A stretch of DNA of 64,000 bases, taken from Roseateles sp049532965. GTDB lineage: Bacteria > Pseudomonadota > Gammaproteobacteria > Burkholderiales > Burkholderiaceae_C. The stretch spans positions 2,604,001-2,668,000 of the forward strand of contig NZ_CP186694.1 in the NCBI RefSeq assembly GCF_049532965.1, given 5' to 3'. The notes beneath the pieces were generated by a model. The model saw nothing but the letters and a program-made list of their open reading frames with translations. It was not told the DNA's origin and made no database searches. The translations under genes were made by a program, and so were the position numbers. Of this stretch, positions 35,114-42,987 are shown in pieces; within the stretch, counting starts at the first letter, position 1, and each line of letters opens with the position of its first letter.

Positions 35114-37642
35114 GTGTCGCCCCAACTCCCCCTTGCCTCTCCGGATCTCGACGCCCTGCGCGCCCTGTTGACAGCGCGCGCGCTGGCGCTTCCCGATCTG
35201 CTGGCTGGCCTGTGGGACGGCCCCTGGCCGGCGTTCGTCATGGACGCCAAGGGCCAGGCCTTGCTGACCAACGCCCGCTTGCAGTCCCTGATGGGCGAGG
35301 TGTCCCTGAAGGGTCAGCGGCTGCTGCCCAGCGGCAAGGCGCAGGAACTGCGCCTGGTCGACGACCAGGGACGCGAACATCTGCTGCAGGCCTGGGTCCA
35401 TCCGCTCGACGGCGGACTCGGCCTGGCCCTGCTTCAGGACCACAGCACCGAGCTGGCGGCGCGCGAGCGTGCGGACCGGATGCAGTCGGAGATCGACCAG
35501 TGGCTCGATCTCTGCCCGCTGCCCGCGCTGATGCATGACGACCAGGGCTTGCTGCTGCGCTTCAATGCCGCATTCGCCGCGCTGTGCCGGCGGCTGAGCC
35601 CGCAGATGCCGATCAGCCTGCACGAGCTGCCACCCGAGTGGCGCGAGCTGCTGCATGCGAAGGCCCCCGACTCGGGCCAGGAGTCCCAGCGCAACGCGCT
35701 GCTGGCGCCGCCCGGAGACCGCCGCCGCTGGATGCGGGTGCGCGCGCGCCGCCTCAGCGGGCCGTGGTCGAGGCCCCGCACGCTGGTGATGGTGGAAGAC
35801 CGCAGCGCGGAACAGGACCTGGAGCTTGCGCAGCAGCAGTTGCAGACCATGATGGACACGGCCGGCGTCGGCCTCGCGACCTTCCAGCCAGAGGCCGGCT
35901 GGTCACGTCCGGGCACGGGAGCGCCCTCCTCCGCGCCCTCGCCGGACGACGTGGCGGGCCTGAAGCCGGCACCGGCGCTGCAGGGCGTCAACCGCGAGAT
36001 GGTGGAGCCGGCGTCCCGCGCCGAATACGAGAAGCTGCAGCTGGCGCTGAAACAGGCAACGCCAGCGGTGGCGCGCTACGCGGTGCGGCACCCCGAGCAC
36101 GGGCTGCGGTGGCTGATGACGCGGGTCGAGATCGGCCAGTTGGCGTCAGGCCAGAAGACGACATCGGTGCTGACGGTCGACATCACCGACCACCAGGAGG
36201 CGCAGGCGCGCAACGAGCTGCTGCAGCAGTCGCTGCAGCTACAGACGGAGCGCGAGCGCGCGGTACTCGATTCGGTGCTGGTCGGCATCGTGACGGTCGG
36301 CCGGCAGGGCATCGAGTGGATGAATCGTTCGGCGCGCCGGATGTTTGGCGGCGACCTGGCGGAATTCGCCGGCCAGCCGATCAGCAGCGTCGCGACGGAC
36401 GCGCCGGATCATCCCTTCCGGCAGACGCATTACCTCGACGAACTGCCCGAAGGCCAGGCCGAGACCTTCGAATGCCGCGTCGTGGCGCGGGATGGACGCG
36501 AGTTCTGGGTGGTGGGCAACGCGGTGGCGATCGCGGGGCCGGACGGGTCGAGGCAGTTGACCTATGCGCTGCTGGACATCGAGCGCCGCCGGCAGGCCGA
36601 GGCGCAGAGCCTGCAGGCACAAGCGTCGCTGCACCGGATCATCGAAGCCGCGCCGATCGCAATCAGCCTGCACGACGCGCGGACCTTGCAGGTGCGGCAG
36701 ATCAACCAGGCCGCGGCGGCGCTGGCCGGCCGGCCGGAGGAAGAGCTGCTCGGCGCCAGCCTGGAAGCGTTGTTCGGCGCGGGCGACGAAGCGGCGACGA
36801 TCCGCGCGGACATGGAGTTCGCGCTCCAGAGCAGCGAGGTGCTGCAGCGCGAGTACTGCTTGACCGTGCGCGGCCAGGCGCGGATCTGGGACGCGCGGCT
36901 GCTGCACCTGGCCGGCGTCAACGACGCCAGCGGCGAGCTGGAGCCGGAGCAGCTGCTGCTGGTCGCGAGCGACGTCACGCAGCAGCGGGCCCAGGAAGCG
37001 GCGCGGCTGGAGGCGGCCATCGCGCAACGCGAGCTGCTGGTGCGCGAGGTCCACCACCGGATCAAGAACAACCTGCAAGGGGTCGCCGGCCTGCTGCAAC
37101 AGATCGCGGCGCGGCGGCCCGAGGTGCGGGGCGTCATCAACGAGGCGGTCGGCCAGGTGCAGGCGATCGCGCAGGTCTACGGACTGCAGGTCGGCATGTC
37201 GGGCCCGCTGCGGCTGCGCAAGGTGGTCGAGGCGGTGATGGGATCGGTGCAGCGCATGTTCGGGCGGGAGATCGAGGTCGAGCTCAGCGGCACGATGGCG
37301 GAGCAGGCGCATCGCTGGGCTCTGCCCGAGGTCGAGGCCATCCCGATCGCGTTGACGCTCAACGAGCTGTTCACCAATGCGTTGAAGCACGGCGGCGACG
37401 CGCCGGTGCACTGCGAGATGCAGGTCGATCCCGAGCAGGTGATGCTGCGGATCGTCAACCAGGGGCGCTTGCCCGCGGGCTTCGACCTGGCGCAGGTGCG
37501 CGGGGGGGTCTCCGGCCTGGGGCTGGTGCGGGCGCTGCTGCCGCGTCGAAGCGCGCTGCTCGGCCTGACCCAGGAGGGCGACCAGGTCGTGTGCGAACTC
37601 AGCCTGTGGCCTCCGGGGGTACAGGTGCTGGAGGCATTGTGA
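35114..37642 (+). CDS. multi-PAS sensor histidine kinase, HisKA_2 type
   Basis: This 842-residue protein has no obvious membrane segment and is probably cytoplasmic. About five PAS-like segments precede the kinase core (e.g. VLDSVLVGIVTVGRQGIEWMNRSARRMFG and IIEAAPIAISLHDARTLQVRQINQAAAAL). The phospho-acceptor region is EVHHRIKNNLQGVAGLLQQIA (HisKA_2) and the ATP-binding N box is ALTLNELFTNALKHGG. The G1 position reads VNQGRLPAGFD, with Asn where Asp is usual. It starts at GTG 35114. The ANTAR response regulator follows 49 bases later and is the likely partner. Confidence 0.88.
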   Translation: MSPQLPLASPDLDALRALLTARALALPDLLAGLWDGPWPAFVMDAKGQALLTNARLQSLMGEVSLKGQRLLPSGKAQELRLVDDQGREHLLQAWVHPLDGGLGLALLQDHSTELAARERADRMQSEIDQWLDLCPLPALMHDDQGLLLRFNAAFAALCRRLSPQMPISLHELPPEWRELLHAKAPDSGQESQRNALLAPPGDRRRWMRVRARRLSGPWSRPRTLVMVEDRSAEQDLELAQQQLQTMMDTAGVGLATFQPEAGWSRPGTGAPSSAPSPDDVAGLKPAPALQGVNREMVEPASRAEYEKLQLALKQATPAVARYAVRHPEHGLRWLMTRVEIGQLASGQKTTSVLTVDITDHQEAQARNELLQQSLQLQTERERAVLDSVLVGIVTVGRQGIEWMNRSARRMFGGDLAEFAGQPISSVATDAPDHPFRQTHYLDELPEGQAETFECRVVARDGREFWVVGNAVAIAGPDGSRQLTYALLDIERRRQAEAQSLQAQASLHRIIEAAPIAISLHDARTLQVRQINQAAAALAGRPEEELLGASLEALFGAGDEAATIRADMEFALQSSEVLQREYCLTVRGQARIWDARLLHLAGVNDASGELEPEQLLLVASDVTQQRAQEAARLEAAIAQRELLVREVHHRIKNNLQGVAGLLQQIAARRPEVRGVINEAVGQVQAIAQVYGLQVGMSGPLRLRKVVEAVMGSVQRMFGREIEVELSGTMAEQAHRWALPEVEAIPIALTLNELFTNALKHGGDAPVHCEMQVDPEQVMLRIVNQGRLPAGFDLAQVRGGVSGLGLVRALLPRRSALLGLTQEGDQVVCELSLWPPGVQVLEAL

Positions 37643-37691
37643 CGACGCGCAACGGGCCGCCCGTGCCATCGGTGCCGTTGAAGGCATTTCG

Positions 37692-38357
37692 GTGACAATC
37701 CGCGCTCACCCGGCGGGAAGCCTGGGATTCGGGAGCAGCGTGGACAGCGTGAGCAAGGACGTGGGCGCGGGCGGCAAGGGCCGCATCCTGGTCGTGGACG
37801 ACGACCGGCTGGTGCTCGCCACCCTGACGCATGGGCTCGCCCAGGCCGGCTATGAGGTGCTCGACGCCGACAACGGCGACGACGCCATCCTCATCGCCCG
37901 CCAGCATCGCCCCGACCTCGCCCTCCTCGACATCCGCATGGAAGGCATGACCGGCTTCGACGTCGCCGGCTACCTGCGCGACTACCTCCAGATCCCGTTC
38001 ATGTTCCTGTCCGCCTTTGCCGACGAAGCCACCGTCGCCAAGGTGAAGGAACTCGGCGCGCTCGCCTACCTGGTCAAGCCGCTCGACATCCACCAGATCG
38101 TCCCCGCCGTCGAGGCGGCCTTCGCCAACCGGCCCGCCCGCACCACCGCGGCACCGCCCCCACCCGTCGTCGAAGCGGCGTCCTCGCTCCAGGTCGTCGA
38201 GGCGATGGCCCTCGGCGTGCTGATGCACCGCTACTCGCTCACCCGCGCCCAGGCCCTGGCGCGCCTCGAGCGCATGGCCGCCGAGCAGAAGATCGACCTC
38301 GGGGAGCAGGCCCGCCGCGTCGTCGAGGCGGTCGAGCAACTGGCCCTCGGCGGCTGA
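37692..38357 (+). CDS. response regulator with ANTAR RNA-binding output domain
   Basis: This 221-residue protein has a receiver (VVDDDR, phospho-acceptor Asp80 in LALLDIRMEGMTG, Lys in YLVKPLD), a Pro/Ala linker, and a C-terminal three-helix ANTAR-like domain (VVEAMALGVLMHRYSLTRAQALARLERMAAEQKIDLGEQARRVVEAVEQL). Known ANTAR regulators such as NasR, AmiR and EutV prevent transcription termination by binding paired hairpins in mRNA leaders. It starts at GTG 37692, or GTG 37740 with a shorter N-terminus. It pairs with the upstream HisKA_2 kinase, a combination known for EutW-EutV. Confidence 0.88.
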   Translation: MTIRAHPAGSLGFGSSVDSVSKDVGAGGKGRILVVDDDRLVLATLTHGLAQAGYEVLDADNGDDAILIARQHRPDLALLDIRMEGMTGFDVAGYLRDYLQIPFMFLSAFADEATVAKVKELGALAYLVKPLDIHQIVPAVEAAFANRPARTTAAPPPPVVEAASSLQVVEAMALGVLMHRYSLTRAQALARLERMAAEQKIDLGEQARRVVEAVEQLALGG

Positions 38358-38385
38358 GAGCCGGCCCAGGCGCGGGCACCGCGTC

Positions 38386-40089
38386 TCAGCCCGGCAAGGT
38401 GAAGTAGAACCGGGCGCCCTGCCCGACCTCCGACTCCGCCCAGATGTCGCCGCCGTGCCGGCGCACGATGCGACGTGCGGAGGCCAGGCCCACCCCCGTG
38501 CCCTGGAAATCGCTCGCGCTGTGCAGGCGCTGGAACACGCCGAACAGGCGGTCCGCGAAACGCATGTCGAAACCCGCGCCGTTGTCCGCCACCACGAAGA
38601 CCCGCTCGTCCTGGCGCTGCTCGGACTCGAATCGGATCACCGCCCGTTCGCGCTTGCCGCTGTACTTCCACGCGTTGCCAAGCAGGTTCTCCAGCACCAT
38701 CCGCAGCAGCGTCGGATCGCCTTGCACCCGCAGGCCCGGCTGGACGTGGGCGTCGACCACACGGTCCGGTGCCCCGCGCCGCAGCTCGTCCACCACCTGC
38801 GCGGCCAGCAGCGACAGGTCCACCGTCTCATGCCGAAGCGCCTGCGAGGACAGCTGCGACAAGGCCAGCAGCGAGTCGATCATGCTGTGCATCCGCGACG
38901 CCGCGCCCAGCACCCGGTCCAGGTGATCGTTGCCCGCGCGGTCCAGCAGGCGGCCGTAGTCCTCCTTGAGGATGCGGGTGAAGCCCTCGACCACACGCAG
39001 CGGCGCACGCAGGTCGTGCGACACGGTGTAGCTGAACGACGCCTGGTCCGCGCGCGCCTGTTCCGCCGCCTGCATCGCCAGCGCCGCGGGCACCGTCTCG
39101 ACGGCGCCCTGCGGCCACAGGCTCAACAAGGTGGCACCGCCGTGCGGCAGCGTCGTCAGGCACAGCCACCAGGCGCCGCAGGCGCTGCCTGACTGGAGGT
39201 CGGGCTGCGCCAGGGCGAGGCGGAGCTCCTCAGGCAAGCGCTCCGCGCAGGCGCGCCACAACTGGCCCCGCACCTCGGCGCCGCCCATCATCTGAGACGC
39301 GGCGTCATTGAGATCGAGCAGGCGCGTCCCGCCCGCCATCGGCATCGAGGCGTCGCGATGCCCGTCCTCCTCGCGCTTGCCCGCGCCGCCGGCCGGACAA
39401 CCCAGCAGCCACGCGGGACCCGGCAAGGCCTGGAGCCAGTCCGTGGTCGGCGCGGCGGTCGCGGCGGGCTCCTCGTCGAGCGCGCGCGCGGCGCCCAGGT
39501 AGCCGGCAAAGCGCCCCAGCGCGTCGACGGTCGGCTGTCCGCGCAGTTCCCACCGGCGTCCCTGGCCGTCGACGACGCGCAAGCGATGGAAGGCCTGGCC
39601 CGGCTCGACGCGGTGGCGCACGTCGGCGCCTGTCGCTCCGGCCTCGGTGCCGGGCGCATCCGGCAGCGCCTCGAAGCGCTCCCACAAGCGCTGCGTCACC
39701 GCGCCGTTCATCGGGATGCCGGCCCAACTCGATGCCGGCGCGCCTTGCGGCGCCTGCCAGCGGATCAGATGGTGCTGGGCGTCGGTCTGCCAGAGCCAGT
39801 CCGGCTGCAGCTGCGTCTGCGCATGCGCGTGCTGGCGGCTCTCCCGCAGCAGCTCGCCGAACTGGGCCCGCGCCAGCCGCACCGCCAGGTGCCAGGTCAG
39901 CGCGGCGACGAAGAGCATCAGCGCCGCCCCCGCCATCACGGCGGTCAGCACCAGGCCGGGGCCACTGGGTTCCAGATTGAGCGCCAGCAACAGCAGAAGG
40001 ACCACGACCGCCAGTCCCAAGGCCAGCGCGGCACCCTTCCATGGCCGACGGCGCGCGGCGGCTTCCCCCAACCTGTTCATGCGCGGCAT
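38386..40089 (-). CDS. membrane-anchored sensor histidine kinase
   Basis: This protein of about 567 residues has two N-terminal hydrophobic segments (GAALALGLAVVVLLLLLALNL and LTAVMAGAALMLFVAALTW), a PAS-like region, and a phytochrome-type HisKA dimerisation domain (SYTVSHDLRAPLRVVEGFTRIL, His phospho-acceptor). The complete HATPase has N box NLLGNAWKYSG, G1 VVADNGAGFD and G2 GTGVGLASARRIVRRHGG. ATG at 40089 was chosen; an in-frame GTG at 40113 and ATG at 40080 are alternatives. It is divergent from the HPt gene and convergent with the ANTAR regulator. Confidence 0.9.
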   Translation of the reverse strand: MPRMNRLGEAAARRRPWKGAALALGLAVVVLLLLLALNLEPSGPGLVLTAVMAGAALMLFVAALTWHLAVRLARAQFGELLRESRQHAHAQTQLQPDWLWQTDAQHHLIRWQAPQGAPASSWAGIPMNGAVTQRLWERFEALPDAPGTEAGATGADVRHRVEPGQAFHRLRVVDGQGRRWELRGQPTVDALGRFAGYLGAARALDEEPAATAAPTTDWLQALPGPAWLLGCPAGGAGKREEDGHRDASMPMAGGTRLLDLNDAASQMMGGAEVRGQLWRACAERLPEELRLALAQPDLQSGSACGAWWLCLTTLPHGGATLLSLWPQGAVETVPAALAMQAAEQARADQASFSYTVSHDLRAPLRVVEGFTRILKEDYGRLLDRAGNDHLDRVLGAASRMHSMIDSLLALSQLSSQALRHETVDLSLLAAQVVDELRRGAPDRVVDAHVQPGLRVQGDPTLLRMVLENLLGNAWKYSGKRERAVIRFESEQRQDERVFVVADNGAGFDMRFADRLFGVFQRLHSASDFQGTGVGLASARRIVRRHGGDIWAESEVGQGARFYFTLPG

Positions 40090-40309
40090 TGTATGTAGGC
40101 ATTCCGTCCCCACCGGCGACTCACCGATGGATCACTGCAAGGGCGACGCCTGCGGCGGCGCGGATGCGACACCACACCGGGGACTTACCCCGAGCCGGGG
40201 CCCCAACAACACCAGAATTGACTGCTTTTTCGCACGCTCCCATGCTTGCGGTGAACGACAATGGCCCGCAACTCCGCGCAGAACGTCCGCGCGGCGCCAA
40301 GATCAGAAG

Positions 40310-40717
40310 ATGTCACCGGACCACGCCACCACCATGCCCTCCCGGACACAGCCCGAACCTGCCGTGCTGGACGATCAGGCCCTTGCCCGTCTGCGCGAGC
40401 TGGACCCGGAGGGGGTGAACCAGTTGCTGGATCGCGTCGTGGCGGCCTTCCTGAAATCGCTGGACCAACAGGAGCAGGTGTTCGCGCAAGGCCTGGCCGG
40501 GCCGCGTGACCTCAATACGCTGCGCCATGTGGCGCATACCCTGAAATCGGCGGCCGCCAGCCTCGGGGCGACGGCGCTGTCGCAGCGCTGTGCCGAGATC
40601 GAGGCGCTGGCCCGCTCCGGCCGCGAGGACGGCCTGGCCGACCTGCTCACCACGGTCCTGAACGACATCGCCGCCGTCCGGCTGGCGATGCGTCAACTGA
40701 TCCAGCCCGCGCGATGA
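40310..40717 (+). CDS. HPt (histidine phosphotransfer) domain protein
   Basis: This 135-residue phosphorelay protein has the HPt motif HVAHTLKSAAASLGA with likely phospho-acceptor His76. Its stop codon overlaps the next gene's start (ATGA), so it probably passes phosphate to the receiver of the adjacent REC-PAS-GGDEF-EAL protein. A -35-like TTGACT lies at 40218-40223 without a good -10. Start 40310 or 40334. Confidence 0.9.
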   Translation: MSPDHATTMPSRTQPEPAVLDDQALARLRELDPEGVNQLLDRVVAAFLKSLDQQEQVFAQGLAGPRDLNTLRHVAHTLKSAAASLGATALSQRCAEIEALARSGREDGLADLLTTVLNDIAAVRLAMRQLIQPAR

Positions 40718-42921
40718 GCCCCGACGTCAAGGAAGTCGACCTCACCGAACGCCCGCGCGTGCTGCTGGTCGACGACGACCCGGTCAACCTGATGCTGATC
40801 GAGGCGGCGCTGCAGGAGCATGGCTTCGAGGTCACCGCGCTCACCGGCGGACAGCAGGCGCTGCAGCTGGTGACGCAATGGACGCCCGAGCTGATCGTGC
40901 TGGACGCGCTGATGCCGGAGCTGGACGGCTTCGAGACCTGTGAGCGCCTGCGCGGGCTGCCCGGTTTCGAGAACGCGCCGATCCTGATGCTCACCGGCCT
41001 GGACGACGAAGCGTCGATCAACCGCGCCTACCAGGCCGGCGCCACCGACTTCTTCGTCAAGTCGACACAGTGGCGGCTGCTGGCCGGACGGCTGCGCTAC
41101 ATGCTGCGCAGCGCGCGCACCCGCCAGGAGCTCGAACGCAGCAAGTCCAAGCTGGCGCGCGCGCAAGACCTGGCCCGCATGGGCAGCTTCGAGTGGCAGA
41201 CCGGCCATGGCTTCAAGCTCGCCAACGAGGCGCTGCGCGTCTTCGGCCGCGGGCCGGCCGATCCGCTGGACTTCATCGGCGTGATGCGCATGGTCCCGCG
41301 CGAGGAGCGGCTGCTGTTCATGCGGCTGCTGCGCGACGTGGTCGCCCACAACTCGGTGCTGGTGACCGACCTGCCGTTCACGCTGCTGGACGGCCGCAAG
41401 CGCGTCATCCACATCGAGGCGGAGCCGGAGTTCAACGAGCACGGCAACGCCTGCGGCTACACCGGCGTGATCCAGGACGTGACGGACCGCCGGATGGCCG
41501 AGGACCGCATCCGCGAACTGGCCAACTTCGACGCGCTGACCGGGCTGCCCAACCGCCGCCAGCTGATGTGGCGCGCCGAGCGCGCCATCGAGGCCGGCCG
41601 CCGCATGGGCCATGAGGTCGGCCTGCTGCTGATCGACCTGGACCGCTTCAAGGTCATCAACGACACGCTCGGCCATGCCGCCGGCGACGACCTGCTGATG
41701 GAAGTCGGCCGCCGCCTGCGCTCCTGCGTGCGCCACAGCGACCAGGTGATGGAAGGCATGCTGGAGTCCGTCGGCACGCGGTCGCACCGCACGCTGGAGG
41801 CGGTGGGCCGCCTGGGCGGCGACGAGTTCGTCGCGCTGCTGCCCGAGGTCGGCGACGAGAGCGATGCCGAGCGCGTCGCCGAACGCGTGCTGGACGCGCT
41901 GCGCGAGCCAATCTTCATCGCCGGCCAGGAATGCTTCGTGACGGCCTCGGTCGGCATCGCGCTGTACCCGCGCGACGGGCTGACGATGGCCGACCTGCTG
42001 CGCAACGCCGACGTGGCGATGTACGCGGTCAAGAACCAGGGCCGCAATGCGTCGGCGCTGTATTCGCCGATGCTGGCCGGTCGCGGGCGCGAGAAGCTGG
42101 AGCTCGAGTCCGCGCTGCACAAGGCGATCGAGCGCGATGAGCTGGTCCTGCATTACCAGCCCAAGATCGACGTGCGCACCGCCCGCATGGTTGGCGCGGA
42201 GGCGCTGATGCGCTGGCGCCGCGGCAACCAGCTGGTGCCGCCCGGCGAGTTCATCCCGCTGGCCGAAGAGACCGGCCTGATCGTGCCGCTGTCCGAGTGG
42301 GCGCTGCGCGAGGCCGCGCGCCAGGCCAAGGTCTGGCAACTGAACTTCGGCTTCAGCGAATCGATCGCGGTGAACCTGCCGAACCGGCTGTTCGAGCGCT
42401 CCGACCTCGTCGAGCACATCCACCAGTTCGTCAGCGCCTGGGGCGTGCCCCACCGCGCGATCCAGCTCGAGATCACCGAGACCGGCCTGATGAAGGACCT
42501 GCAGAGCGTGATCCCGTCGCTGCACCGCCTCAACGAGGTCGGCGTCGAGATCTCGATCGACGACTTCGGCACCGGCTATTCGTCGCTGGCCTACCTGACG
42601 ACGCTGCCGATCTCGGAAGTGAAGATCGACCGCAGCTTCGTGCGCGACCTGGGTATCACGCCGCAGAGTTCGGCAGTGGTGACGGCGATCATCGCGCTGG
42701 CGCGCTCGCTGGGCCTGCAGGTGATCGCCGAAGGCGTCGAGACGCTGCGGCAGATGGAAGTGCTGCGGCGGCTGGATTGCAGCCTGATGCAGGGCTTCCT
42801 GTTCAGCAAGCCGCTGCCGCCCGACGAGCTGGAACGCTGGCTGGCGCAGACCGTGCTGCCGCGCAAGGCGCCCTGGATCCTGCCGTCGTCCGATGCGGGC
42901 GACGACATCCCGACGCGCTGA
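40714..42921 (+). CDS. response regulator with PAS, GGDEF and EAL domains
   Basis: This 735-residue cyclic-di-GMP enzyme has a receiver (Asp64 in LIVLDALMPELDG), a PAS segment (ARMGSFEWQTGHGF), a GGDEF domain (LTGLPNRRQLMWRAE, GGDEF at 368-372) and a full EAL domain (GAEALMRWRRG, VNLPNRLFE, EITETGLMKDL, SIDDFGTGYSSL, VIAEGVET). Both cyclase and phosphodiesterase motifs look intact. Between the I-site-like RHSD (340-343) and GGDEF there are 24 residues instead of five, a clear insertion. It is coupled to the HPt gene. Confidence 0.93.
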   Translation: MSPDVKEVDLTERPRVLLVDDDPVNLMLIEAALQEHGFEVTALTGGQQALQLVTQWTPELIVLDALMPELDGFETCERLRGLPGFENAPILMLTGLDDEASINRAYQAGATDFFVKSTQWRLLAGRLRYMLRSARTRQELERSKSKLARAQDLARMGSFEWQTGHGFKLANEALRVFGRGPADPLDFIGVMRMVPREERLLFMRLLRDVVAHNSVLVTDLPFTLLDGRKRVIHIEAEPEFNEHGNACGYTGVIQDVTDRRMAEDRIRELANFDALTGLPNRRQLMWRAERAIEAGRRMGHEVGLLLIDLDRFKVINDTLGHAAGDDLLMEVGRRLRSCVRHSDQVMEGMLESVGTRSHRTLEAVGRLGGDEFVALLPEVGDESDAERVAERVLDALREPIFIAGQECFVTASVGIALYPRDGLTMADLLRNADVAMYAVKNQGRNASALYSPMLAGRGREKLELESALHKAIERDELVLHYQPKIDVRTARMVGAEALMRWRRGNQLVPPGEFIPLAEETGLIVPLSEWALREAARQAKVWQLNFGFSESIAVNLPNRLFERSDLVEHIHQFVSAWGVPHRAIQLEITETGLMKDLQSVIPSLHRLNEVGVEISIDDFGTGYSSLAYLTTLPISEVKIDRSFVRDLGITPQSSAVVTAIIALARSLGLQVIAEGVETLRQMEVLRRLDCSLMQGFLFSKPLPPDELERWLAQTVLPRKAPWILPSSDAGDDIPTR

Positions 42922-42987
42922 CGCGGCCGCGAGCCGACAGCGTCCTCACGCGCGCCGCCTCCTCCTGATTCAACCGAGCCCCGACCG

